From JAIEPT01 sp038217425 (GTDB taxonomy: Bacteria > Planctomycetota > Planctomycetia > Gemmatales > Gemmataceae): a stretch of DNA of 42,158 nt. Below the pieces are notes generated by a model. That model ran no database searches and was not told the DNA's origin. It was given only the letters and a program-made list of their open reading frames with translations. How positions within the stretch are numbered: position 1 is the stretch's first letter; every line of letters begins with the position of its first letter. Made by a program: the position numbers and the translations under genes. This document shows positions 16,044-23,408 of this stretch, piece by piece. The stretch covers positions 1 through 42,158 of the forward strand of contig JBBQPM010000044.1 of assembly GCA_038217425.1 (NCBI GenBank), given 5' to 3'.

Positions 16044-18241
16044 AACGTCTTACGATATTAGTCGTAATGGTTGCCGCCGGTTCCATGCGTGCCGAGCCGA
16101 TCCGTTGCGATTTGCTCATCGTCGGCGGTACCGAAGCGGGCGTGAGCGCGGCCATCTCCGCGGCGCGGCAGGGCGTCAAGAACATCGTCCTCGTCAACGA
16201 TATCGATTGGCTCGGCGGCCAATTCTCCGCCGAGGCGGTCGGGGCCATCGACGAATGGACGCTCTACCGCGATCGCAAGGTCGAGTTCAATCGCTCGGGC
16301 CTCTTCCTCGAAATGCTCCGTAAGGTCCGCGCGCGCAATGCCGAGAAGTTCGGCCTCGCCCGGCCCGGCAACGGCTTCTGCGCCAGCGAAACCGTCGAAC
16401 CCGCCGAGGCCGCCAGGCTCTTTCGCGATTGGCTCTCTCCCTACAAACAAATCACGATCCTCTCCTGGCATGAACCGGTGGCCGTGAGAGTGGAGGCGGG
16501 CCGGGTCGAGCGCGTCACATTCGCGAATCTCAAGACCCAGGGCCAGGTCGCGATCCTGCCGAAGCTGACGATCGACGCGTCGGACTGGGGCGACGTCATC
16601 CGGCTTGCGGGCGCCAAATGGTCCGCGGGGCCCGATTCCAAGGCGCGCTTCGGCGAACCCAATGCCCCCGTCGGGCCGCTCGGCATCCACCAGAACGAAA
16701 TGAACCCGATCAGCTACTGCCTGGTGCTGCGCGAGACGGCCAACGATGCGGTCATCGCCAGGCCGGCGGGGTACGATGAGCGGACGTTCTACGGCACGTG
16801 CAACACGACGGCCGGCGCTTTCGCCAAGCTCGGCTGGCCCAAGAAGGCACAGATGATGAACGTCCCCGCGTTCGTCGACACCGCATATCCTGAGGGCATC
16901 TACTCGAGCCCGGTCACCATCTACACGCATCGCCGACTCGTCGATCGCGTCCACAATCGCCTGGCGCCCGGGACGGAGACGATCCTCGTCAACTGGCCGA
17001 CGCAGGATTATCCCCTCTACGATTTCCCGAAGCACGTCGCGGACGCCCTGGAAAAAACCGAGGCGGGCGCGTCGCTCAAGAACGTGGCGGCCATGACGCC
17101 GAGCCAGCGCCGCATCGTTTTCGAGGACGCGAAACGGCACAGTCTCGGCATGCTCTACTTCTTGCAAACGACCGTCCACGAGCGAACGAAAACGCCGTTT
17201 CGCCGGATGGAGCTGACCGACGAGTTCGGCACGCCCGATAAGTTGCCGCCGAAGCCGTACGTGCGCGAAGGGCTGCGGCTCGAGGCGCTGTACATGCTGC
17301 GCGAAGGCGATCTGCGGATGCAAGGCAAGGAGCCCGGCTGGGCCAAGCACATGGCGCCGGACCTGGCGTTCGGGTTTCAGTTCAACATCGACTTCCATCC
17401 GACGCGCCGCGTCTTCTTGAACGAGGATCGCTCCGGGCCATGGGCGAATGTGCATACGGAGAATCGCAACTGGTCGACGCACACCGACCGCTCGGGGCTG
17501 CCGCTGCGCTGCCTGGTCCCGGTCGAAATGAAGGGACTGCTCGGCGCGTCGAAGAACATCGGGCTCTCGAGCATCGTCAGTTCGGCGCTGCGCCTGCACG
17601 GGCACATGATGCTGACGGGCGAGGCCTCGGCGACGCTGTCCGCGATCTGCCTGGAGCGCGGCCTCGAACCGAGTCAGGCGGTCGCCGATCCCAAGATCGT
17701 GCGCGAGGTGCAGCTTCGGCTCGTCCGCAACAACGTCTTGCTCTGGCCGTACCAGGATTTGGCGCCGGACGATCTGCATTTCGAGGCCGCCAACATGCTC
17801 GCAGTCCGGTCGATCTTCGTGCCGCAGGGGAGCGTCGACTTCGAGGCGTGGAAGCCGGTGACGCGGCGCGAGTTGGCGGTGGCCGTGGAGCGCGCCGCCC
17901 TCAGCCTCGCGCAATCCGACGAGGCGCTCAAGGCCTGGACGAAATCGGCGCTGCGTTCCGACGACGTCGCTGACTGGGCGACGCTCTCCCGCTGGTTCGG
18001 CGACCTCGGTTGGACGCCGAGCCCCGGTCTGGCGGCGCGCGGCAAGAATCGCCTCACGCGCGCCGAGCTGGTCCGCAACCTTTGGCTCGCGATCAAGGAT
18101 CGGCCCGAAGCGTTTCCGGATGTCTCGAAGTATTTAACGCCTGGCCACGATTCCGACGGCGACGGCATCGTCGATCTCGAGGACGCGCTGCCGTTCGACC
18201 GCGATAATAATGGCGTGCCCGATCGTCTGCAACCGAAATAG
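16040..18241 (+). CDS. Exported FAD-dependent oxidoreductase with C-terminal Asp-rich calcium-type repeat
   Basis: 733 residues. The start at ATG 16040 is fixed by GGAGGT five bases upstream and overlaps the preceding stop. After a short hydrophobic leader (MKRLTILVVMVAAGSMRA) comes a Rossmann dinucleotide-binding segment (CDLLIVGGTEAGVSAA, Gly29-Gly30...Gly34). The middle matches the FAD_oxidored type common in planctomycete secretomes (ASDWGDVIRLAGAKWS; later NIGLSSIVSSALRLHG and MMLTGEASATL). The last 30 residues are DSDGDGIVDLEDALPF and DRDNNGVPDRL, which resemble thrombospondin type-3/EF-hand-like calcium loops. The substrate is unknown. It is translationally coupled to the TIM-barrel gene, so both may handle the same carbohydrate-like compound. 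An exported flavoenzyme is unusual and argues for a periplasmic oxidation. Confidence 0.88.
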   Translation: MKRLTILVVMVAAGSMRAEPIRCDLLIVGGTEAGVSAAISAARQGVKNIVLVNDIDWLGGQFSAEAVGAIDEWTLYRDRKVEFNRSGLFLEMLRKVRARNAEKFGLARPGNGFCASETVEPAEAARLFRDWLSPYKQITILSWHEPVAVRVEAGRVERVTFANLKTQGQVAILPKLTIDASDWGDVIRLAGAKWSAGPDSKARFGEPNAPVGPLGIHQNEMNPISYCLVLRETANDAVIARPAGYDERTFYGTCNTTAGAFAKLGWPKKAQMMNVPAFVDTAYPEGIYSSPVTIYTHRRLVDRVHNRLAPGTETILVNWPTQDYPLYDFPKHVADALEKTEAGASLKNVAAMTPSQRRIVFEDAKRHSLGMLYFLQTTVHERTKTPFRRMELTDEFGTPDKLPPKPYVREGLRLEALYMLREGDLRMQGKEPGWAKHMAPDLAFGFQFNIDFHPTRRVFLNEDRSGPWANVHTENRNWSTHTDRSGLPLRCLVPVEMKGLLGASKNIGLSSIVSSALRLHGHMMLTGEASATLSAICLERGLEPSQAVADPKIVREVQLRLVRNNVLLWPYQDLAPDDLHFEAANMLAVRSIFVPQGSVDFEAWKPVTRRELAVAVERAALSLAQSDEALKAWTKSALRSDDVADWATLSRWFGDLGWTPSPGLAARGKNRLTRAELVRNLWLAIKDRPEAFPDVSKYLTPGHDSDGDGIVDLEDALPFDRDNNGVPDRLQPK

Positions 18242-18245
18242 TGCA

Positions 18246-18332
18246 AGCCCCGGGGTGAGGGACTCCGAACCCCGGGGATAAACCTCTGCAATCGATGGAT
18301 CCCCGGGGTTCGGAGTACCTCACCCCGGGGCT
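18246..18332. repeat. 87-nt palindromic element, copy 1
   Basis: Arms 18246-18279 and 18299-18332 match at 33 of 34 positions around a 19-nt loop. The arms read AGCCCCGGGGTGAGG... and ...CCTCACCCCGGGGCT. A second copy with identical arm and loop lengths is at 24470-24556. This copy fills the gap between the FAD oxidoreductase gene and PNP and ends 16 bp before the PNP start. Confidence 0.92.
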
Positions 18333-18347
18333 TTCGGAGAAACTCCT

Positions 18348-19178
18348 ATGCAGCAAATCTTCGATCAAGCCGAGCAAGCCAAGGCCTTCCTGAAACTCCG
18401 CTGGCCCAAGACGCCCGACGTGGGCCTCATCCTCGGCACCGGGCTCGGCGCCCTCACGCAAGACATCCAGACCGACGTCGCTATCCCCTACGGCGAAATA
18501 CCGCACTTCCCCGAATCGACGTCTCCCAGCCACGCCGGCAAACTCGTCCTGGGCTCCCTGGGCGGTAAAAACGTCATGGCCATGGCGGGCCGATTTCACT
18601 TCTACGAAGGCTACTCCCTCCAACAAGTGACCTTCCCCGTCCGCGTCATGAAGGCCATGGGCTGCAAGGCCCTCATCGTCAGCAACGCGTGCGGCGGCAT
18701 GAATCCCCAGTGGGAAAAGGGGGATATCATGCTCATCGAGGATCACATCAACCTCCTGGGCGATAACCCCCTCATCGGCAAGAACGACGACCGCCTCGGC
18801 ATCCGCTTCCCCGATATGTGCCATCCTTACGACAAGGAGTTCCTGGCCCTGGCGCAGAAGGTCGCGCTCGAGGAAAAAATCGCGTGCAAGAAAGGCGTCT
18901 TCGTCGCCGTCTCGGGCCCCAATCTCGAAACCCGCGCCGAATACCGCTTCCTCAAGGCGCTCGGCGCCGACGTCGTCGGCATGTCGACGGTGCCGGAAGT
19001 CATCGTCGGCGTCCACGCGAATCTACGCATCCTCGGCCTCTCCGTGATCACCGATCAATGCCTGCCGGACGCCCTGGAACCGGCGGTGCTCGAGGACATC
19101 CTTGCCACCGCGAACGCCGCGGAAAAGAAGCTGCGCGTCCTGGTGAGGCGTTTCCTCGAGGACGTGAAATTATCGTAA
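18348..19178 (+). CDS. Purine nucleoside phosphorylase (trimeric family)
   Basis: 276 residues, the normal size of trimeric PNPs. It cleaves purine nucleosides with phosphate to give the base and (deoxy)ribose-1-phosphate in purine salvage, in the cytoplasm. Landmarks are GLILGTGLGAL (phosphate loop), GRFHFYEGY, VSNACGGMNP, SGPNLETRAEYR and VVGMSTVPE. At the position where human PNP has Asn243 (SLITNKV), this protein reads VITDQC with Asp236. An Asp here is found in MTAP-type enzymes and in some bacterial PNP-like sequences, and it tends to permit 6-aminopurines, so adenosine or inosine specificity should not be assumed. The start has no strong Shine-Dalgarno beyond a GGAG about 10 bases upstream. 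It lies directly after the palindromic element. Confidence 0.92.
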   Translation: MQQIFDQAEQAKAFLKLRWPKTPDVGLILGTGLGALTQDIQTDVAIPYGEIPHFPESTSPSHAGKLVLGSLGGKNVMAMAGRFHFYEGYSLQQVTFPVRVMKAMGCKALIVSNACGGMNPQWEKGDIMLIEDHINLLGDNPLIGKNDDRLGIRFPDMCHPYDKEFLALAQKVALEEKIACKKGVFVAVSGPNLETRAEYRFLKALGADVVGMSTVPEVIVGVHANLRILGLSVITDQCLPDALEPAVLEDILATANAAEKKLRVLVRRFLEDVKLS

Positions 19179-19195
19179 ACGCTGTTGCAATCGGG

Positions 19196-19224
19196 TTGAT
19201 GTTTCGTCCCCCTCCGGGGACAAT
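19196..19224 (+). promoter_or_regulatory. Possible sigma70-type promoter for the tandem paralogues
   Basis: TTGATG at 19196-19201 and GACAAT at 19219-19224 are separated by 17 bp and lie 37 bp upstream of the ATG at 19261. Each hexamer matches the consensus at four of six positions. The prediction is by eye only. Confidence 0.3.
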
Positions 19225-19260
19225 GGAGCCTCGGTCGGTCTCCCTCCGCGAGGATGTCTC

Positions 19261-20424
19261 ATGAAGTTTGCCGCGCTGCTTGCTGGTACGTTGTTTGCCG
19301 GATCGGCGTTCGCCCAGGATTCGCCCTACACCGTCTCGATCCGCGACGGCAAAACCGTCAGCCAGGCGGCGGAGCTGCCGATCGATCCGGTCCCGCGTCT
19401 CACCATGACCCATTACGGCAACGCCATCGTCGGCCTGCAACTGGGCAACATCACCATCATGAACGGCGGCGCCTGGCCGCAATTCCGCGTCGACGGCGCT
19501 CTGGTGCAGTCCGTCAACCTGCCGAATCAAAATACCCAGGCGCTCCCCCTCAGCCCCACCGGCAAGCCGCGCCACGGCTGGCAGGTCGCGTCGCGCCAGG
19601 GAGATCTGCAGTTCACCCTCGTCACCGAACTCGTCCCCAGCAAGCCGGGCCCCAAGAATGTCGCCGGCAAACGTCTGCTCGACACCGCGCGCATGACTTA
19701 CGTCCTCGAGAACAAAGGCTCGCGCGACGTCAAAGTCGAGTTCAAAGTCTCCATGGACATGTTCCTCGTCAACAACGACGGCGCCCTGTTCGCATCCCCG
19801 ACGACCCACCCCGACAAGATCCTCAACGGCGTCGAACTCAAGGGCAAAGATCTCCCCGAATACTTCCTGGGAGTCGAAAACGCCAACGCCAAGAACCCCG
19901 GCATGACGACAACCTTCTCGCTCAAGAACGGCCTCATCGAAGGTCCGCAGCGCGTGGTGCTCACCCAACTCGGCGCAATCTCCGGCGTCAATGGCTGGGA
20001 CGTTCTCCCCCAGGCCGCCGGCGATTCCGCGTGCGCCCTCTTCTGGGAAAGCAAGACCCTTCGGCCCGGCGAAAAACGAACCATGGCCTGGGCCTACGGA
20101 GCCGGGCTCGCCTCCAATCCCGAAAACGAAGGCAAGGTCGCCATCCTCCTGGGGGGCTCCTTCGAGCCCAAGAAAGTCTTCACCATCCTCGCCCAGGTCG
20201 ACGACCCCGTCTTTGCGCAAACGCTCACCCTCGACCTCCCCCCGGGCATGACCCGGCTCGAAGGCAAGGAGATTCAGCCGGTCCCCGCGCCCGTCGGGTC
20301 CGGATCCAGCATGGTCTTCTGGAAAGCCCGCGTCGACAAGTTCGGCGCCCACGAACTCAAGATCCGCTCAAGCACCGGCGTAACGCTCAGCAAACACATC
20401 ACCGTCTCGAGGAATGAGCCATGA
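19261..20424 (+). CDS. Exported hypothetical protein, paralogue A of a tandem pair
   Basis: 387 residues with a clear signal peptide (MKFAALLAGTLFAGSAFAQD). I do not recognise a named domain. It is a mostly beta-strand protein. Segments shared with the following gene include LVNNDGALFA, KILNGVELKG, GWDVLPQ, a LLGGSFEP block, EIQPVPAP and KIRSSTG. The two genes are the same length and co-linear over their whole span, so they arose by tandem duplication. The TGA of this gene overlaps the ATG of the next (ATGA), implying coupled translation and possibly a hetero-oligomer. The content recalls extracellular sandwich or scaffold proteins rather than enzymes, since no obvious catalytic motif is seen. 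A possible promoter lies at 19196-19224. Confidence 0.85.
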   Translation: MKFAALLAGTLFAGSAFAQDSPYTVSIRDGKTVSQAAELPIDPVPRLTMTHYGNAIVGLQLGNITIMNGGAWPQFRVDGALVQSVNLPNQNTQALPLSPTGKPRHGWQVASRQGDLQFTLVTELVPSKPGPKNVAGKRLLDTARMTYVLENKGSRDVKVEFKVSMDMFLVNNDGALFASPTTHPDKILNGVELKGKDLPEYFLGVENANAKNPGMTTTFSLKNGLIEGPQRVVLTQLGAISGVNGWDVLPQAAGDSACALFWESKTLRPGEKRTMAWAYGAGLASNPENEGKVAILLGGSFEPKKVFTILAQVDDPVFAQTLTLDLPPGMTRLEGKEIQPVPAPVGSGSSMVFWKARVDKFGAHELKIRSSTGVTLSKHITVSRNEP

Positions 20425-21584
20425 TCCGCTTCACGCTCGCCGTCGGTCTGGGACTTGCTTCGATCGGGGCATTCGCGCATGCCCAGGACAATCCGGTCAC
20501 CGTGCGTTTCCACGAGCCCAAAATGGACAACGTCCAGGTCTTCGCCCCCGTCGACCCGACGGTGCGCATCCGCGTGACGGGCCGAGCTGGGTTCATGTTC
20601 GGACTCGCCACTGAGAAAAATCAGATGCTGAGCAACGGCTACCTGAGGCCGTCGTTGAAGATCGACGGGCAAGTAATGTATCCGCAGAACAACATGGCCG
20701 GCGTCGTCATCGGGGTCAACGTCGGCGGGCCGGCGGCGGCACAGAAGTTCCCCATGAAGTCCGAGTTCGTGCGCGACAAGATCTCCCTTACGCAAACCCT
20801 CGAACCGATCGCCACCAAGACCAAGGACCCGCAGGCAAAACGTCAACTCGACTCCATGCTCGTCAAGTACGTCGTCGAGAACAAAGACTCGGCGCCGCAC
20901 AAGGTCGGCATCCGCATCCGCATGGACATGTACCTCATCAACAACGACGGCGCCCTCTTCGCCGCCCCCACCATGCCCGGCAAGATCCTCGACGGCGTCG
21001 AACTCAAGGGCCCCACCCTCCCGGAATACGTGCAAGTGCTGCAAGTCGCAAACCTGCAGAACCCCGGGTTCGTCGCCCATTTCACCCTCAAACTCGGCGG
21101 CGGCATGATCCCCCCCGATCGCTTCCTCTGCACGGCGCACGGGCTCGGCGATAACGGCTGGGACATCGCCGCCCAGCGTTCCAACGGCGATTCCGACGCC
21201 GTCATCTTCTGGGATCCCCGCGAAATCCCCCCCGGCGGCAAAGTCACCTTCGCCATGGCGTACGGCAAGGGACTCGCGTCGTTTCCCGATCGCGAAGGCC
21301 AGATCAAGCTCCTCCTGGGGGGCTCGTTCGAGCCGGGCAAGACTTTCACCATCCAGGCCTTCGTCGAGGAACCGCTGCCGAGCCAGACCTTGAAACTCGA
21401 ACTCCCCGCCGGCATGCAGCGCGTCGAAGGCCGGGAGATTCAGCCCGTCCCCGCGCCCGCCGGCAACCTGGCGTCCAGCATCGTGATGTGGAAGGGACGC
21501 GTCGAAAAGCTCGGCGAATTCCCCATCAAAATCCGCTCCAGCACCGGCGCCCACCTCACGCGCACGGTCAGCATCTCCAGGTAA
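20421..21584 (+). CDS. Exported hypothetical protein, paralogue B of a tandem pair
   Basis: 387 residues with a signal peptide (MIRFTLAVGLGLASIGAFAH, cleavage likely just before AQD). It is co-linear with the preceding gene. Shared segments include LINNDGALFAAPTMPGKIL, DGVELKGPTLPEYVQV, NGWDIAAQ, MAYGKGLASFP, LLLGGSFEPGKTFTI and REIQPVPAPAG, with the same C-terminal KIRSSTG. The N-terminal 110 residues have diverged most (FHEPKMDNVQVFAPVD, VDPTVRIRVTG). No domain of known function is recognised. The overlapping start (ATGA) ties its expression to paralogue A. The conserved core plus variable N-terminus suggests a common fold with different binding partners. It ends before a 250-bp repeat-filled gap. 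Confidence 0.85.
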   Translation: MIRFTLAVGLGLASIGAFAHAQDNPVTVRFHEPKMDNVQVFAPVDPTVRIRVTGRAGFMFGLATEKNQMLSNGYLRPSLKIDGQVMYPQNNMAGVVIGVNVGGPAAAQKFPMKSEFVRDKISLTQTLEPIATKTKDPQAKRQLDSMLVKYVVENKDSAPHKVGIRIRMDMYLINNDGALFAAPTMPGKILDGVELKGPTLPEYVQVLQVANLQNPGFVAHFTLKLGGGMIPPDRFLCTAHGLGDNGWDIAAQRSNGDSDAVIFWDPREIPPGGKVTFAMAYGKGLASFPDREGQIKLLLGGSFEPGKTFTIQAFVEEPLPSQTLKLELPAGMQRVEGREIQPVPAPAGNLASSIVMWKGRVEKLGEFPIKIRSSTGAHLTRTVSISR

Positions 21585-21642
21585 GCAGAGGCGCCGACGA
21601 TCATCCGAACCCGCCGCATCGGTCGATTGGAAGCGCCACTTC

Positions 21643-21813
21643 TAAGCCCCGGATGGGGCTGAGGACGGTAGCCACGGGGTGGAGCGCAGCGCCACCCGTG
21701 GATGCTGGCGATTTACATATCGCTCCGGAGGAGCGAAGGAAAATGTGACGAGGACCGTACGGGTTCCGCTGCGCTTCACCCGTGGCTACATTCCATCGCC
21801 CCATCCGGGGCGA
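21643..21813. repeat. Large imperfect palindromic intergenic repeat
   Basis: The left part (AGCCCCGGATGGGGCT, then GGTAGCCACGGGGTGGAGCG) is roughly mirrored by the right part (CGCTGCGCTTCACCCGTGGC, then CATCGCCCCATCCGGGGCG). A small inner hairpin lies at 21721-21735 (CGCTCC-GGA-GGAGCG). The repeat fills most of the 248-bp gap between paralogue B and the DUF5131 gene, and I see no gene in it. The pattern resembles the dispersed GTAGCCACGGGT/GCGCAGC repeats common in planctomycete genomes. Confidence 0.7.
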
Positions 21814-21832
21814 AATTACGCGGAACCATTTC

Positions 21833-22621
21833 ATGGGCGATCACACCCGCATCGAATGGACCGACGCGACCTGGAACCCCGTCCGCGGCTGCACCAAGAT
21901 CACGCCCGGCTGCGCCCATTGCTACGCCGAGACGTTCGCCGAGCGTTTCCGCGGCGTCCCAGGACATCCCTACGAACAAGGTTTCGATCTGCGTTTCGTG
22001 CCGGAGAAGCTCGCCGAGCCGCTGCGCTGGAACCAGCCCAAGAGAGTCTTCGTCAACTCGATGAGCGACCTGTTTCACAAGGACGTGCCCGACGAATACA
22101 TCGCCCGCGTCGTGGAGGTGATGACGCACGCGAACTGGCACACGTACCAGGTACTCACGAAGCGATCCGAGCGGCAGGCGGAATTGCTGGCGACGCGCTT
22201 CCGCGCCGAGGCGAGCCAGGCGCACATCTGGTGGGGCGTCAGCGTCGAGAACCGTGCGCATGGCTTGCCGCGCATCGAGCATCTGCGCCAGGCGCCGGCG
22301 GCGATGCGGTTTCTGTCGATCGAACCGTTACTTGAGGATTTGGGCCCGCTCGATCTCACCGGCATTCACTGGGTGATTGTCGGCGGCGAAAGCGGCCCCG
22401 GCGCCAGGCCCATGCGCGAGGAATGGGCGGCGTCGCTGGCCGAGCAGTGCCGGGAACAGAGCGTGCCGTTCTTCTTCAAGCAATGGGGCGGCGTGCGGAA
22501 AAGCAAAACGGGCCGAACCCTGCTGGGCCGTACCTTCGACGAGATTCCTGCGCCGTCGACGCATCCGATGCCGGAGAAGTTCGCACGCCGTGCGTCGGCG
22601 GAGCGGATTTCTCTGGTTTAG
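21833..22621 (+). CDS. Phage Gp37/Gp68 family protein (DUF5131)
   Basis: 262 residues. The ATG at 21833 gives the family-typical start (MGDHTRIEWTDATWNPVRGC). An upstream in-frame GTG would only add repeat-derived sequence. Three cysteines, C20, C27 and C30 (CTKITPGCAHCYAE), could ligate an iron-sulfur cluster in a radical-SAM-like arrangement. Further family signatures are WNQPKRVFVNSMSDLFH, YQVLTKRSER, WWGVSVEN and IVGGESGPGARPM. The C-terminal part includes FFFKQWGG. The family occurs in phages and scattered bacterial chromosomes and its reaction is not established. No other phage genes surround it here, so it could be a resident gene or a relic of transfer. It follows the palindromic repeat region directly. 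Confidence 0.9.
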   Translation: MGDHTRIEWTDATWNPVRGCTKITPGCAHCYAETFAERFRGVPGHPYEQGFDLRFVPEKLAEPLRWNQPKRVFVNSMSDLFHKDVPDEYIARVVEVMTHANWHTYQVLTKRSERQAELLATRFRAEASQAHIWWGVSVENRAHGLPRIEHLRQAPAAMRFLSIEPLLEDLGPLDLTGIHWVIVGGESGPGARPMREEWAASLAEQCREQSVPFFFKQWGGVRKSKTGRTLLGRTFDEIPAPSTHPMPEKFARRASAERISLV

Positions 22622-22640
22622 CGGTCGCTCGGGATCTTGC

Positions 22641-23234
22641 TTACTTCTTTTGCGAAAGTCGTTCGCGGAGCCGGGCGAGCAAGAGCGACTTGGAGATTTG
22701 CCCCGGATTCGCCTGGGTCGGCGATTCGGAAGCGGTCGCGGCAGCCGGGGTCGCCTGCGGCTTGGGCGCCGGGGCGATAGGCAAAGGCGGCGGCGGCGGC
22801 GGAGAGACGTTGCGAGCCTGGAGTTGGGGCGAATTGAGCGGCGCGCTGGGCGCTATGGCGGTCGGCGGCGCCGAGGGCATCGGCGTCGCGGGAGACGGGG
22901 GCGCCGCGAACGCGGACTCTGCCGGCTTCGCCGCATCCGGCGCCGCGCCCGGCAGCGAGACCGCGCCGCCGTCCGTACCGAAGATGGCCTGGATCTCCGT
23001 TTCCGGCAACACATTCGTGAAGCACAGATAATCGATGTGCGCGTACGGCAACATGATGATCCGCGACCCTTCCATCGACCCGCTCAAGCGGGCCCGCATC
23101 ACCACGACTTCCGTGTCAAACCGGTAAAACTGCTGGATGATGATCTCCTGCCCGGTGGTCGACACCAGGGCCAAGTTGTGGTGGTACTTTACCGGAATGA
23201 TGCGGAAGAGATCGAGCCAAAGGGAATTGTTCAT
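22641..23234 (-). CDS. Hypothetical protein with Sm-like N-terminal half and proline-rich tail
   Basis: 197 residues read from the ATG at 23234. The first 85 residues are beta-rich (LDLFRIIPVKYHHNLALV, RFDTEVVVMRARLSGS, SRIIMLPYAHIDYLCF), with a hydrophobic strand pattern that could be a small barrel. No catalytic motif is seen. Residues about 95-175 are low-complexity Pro/Ala/Ser, and a short conserved-looking charged helix closes the protein (SKSLLLARLRERLSQKK). No signal peptide or membrane span is visible. It lies on the same strand as, and downstream of, korA-korB, with 174 bp between them that hold an inverted repeat. It may be co-transcribed with them. I do not assign a function. Confidence 0.7.
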   Translation of the reverse strand: MNNSLWLDLFRIIPVKYHHNLALVSTTGQEIIIQQFYRFDTEVVVMRARLSGSMEGSRIIMLPYAHIDYLCFTNVLPETEIQAIFGTDGGAVSLPGAAPDAAKPAESAFAAPPSPATPMPSAPPTAIAPSAPLNSPQLQARNVSPPPPPPLPIAPAPKPQATPAAATASESPTQANPGQISKSLLLARLRERLSQKK

Positions 23235-23318
23235 GACGCAACCAGGGGAGAACAGGGGGGATGTTCACCGAAAGGATAGCTCACAAATCGCGCCGAGGGA
23301 AAAGAATCGGACAGACAC

Positions 23319-23404
23319 GTTTAGCCGCCGCGCCTTCGCGGCGCGGACGAGGGCCATATTCTCCGTCAGCACCTGTCCGCGCCGCGAGGGCGCGGCGGCT
23401 AAAC
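23319..23404. repeat. 30-bp inverted repeat downstream of korB
   Basis: Arms 23319-23348 and 23375-23404 match with one mismatch around a 26-nt loop. The outer ends are GTTTAGCCGCCGCGCC and GGCGCGGCGGCTAAAC. It lies 5 bp beyond the korB stop (minus strand) and in front of the next minus-strand gene. Its position would suit a transcription terminator or mRNA 3'-end stabiliser, but there is no U-tract. Confidence 0.85.
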
Positions 23405-23408
23405 CTAA

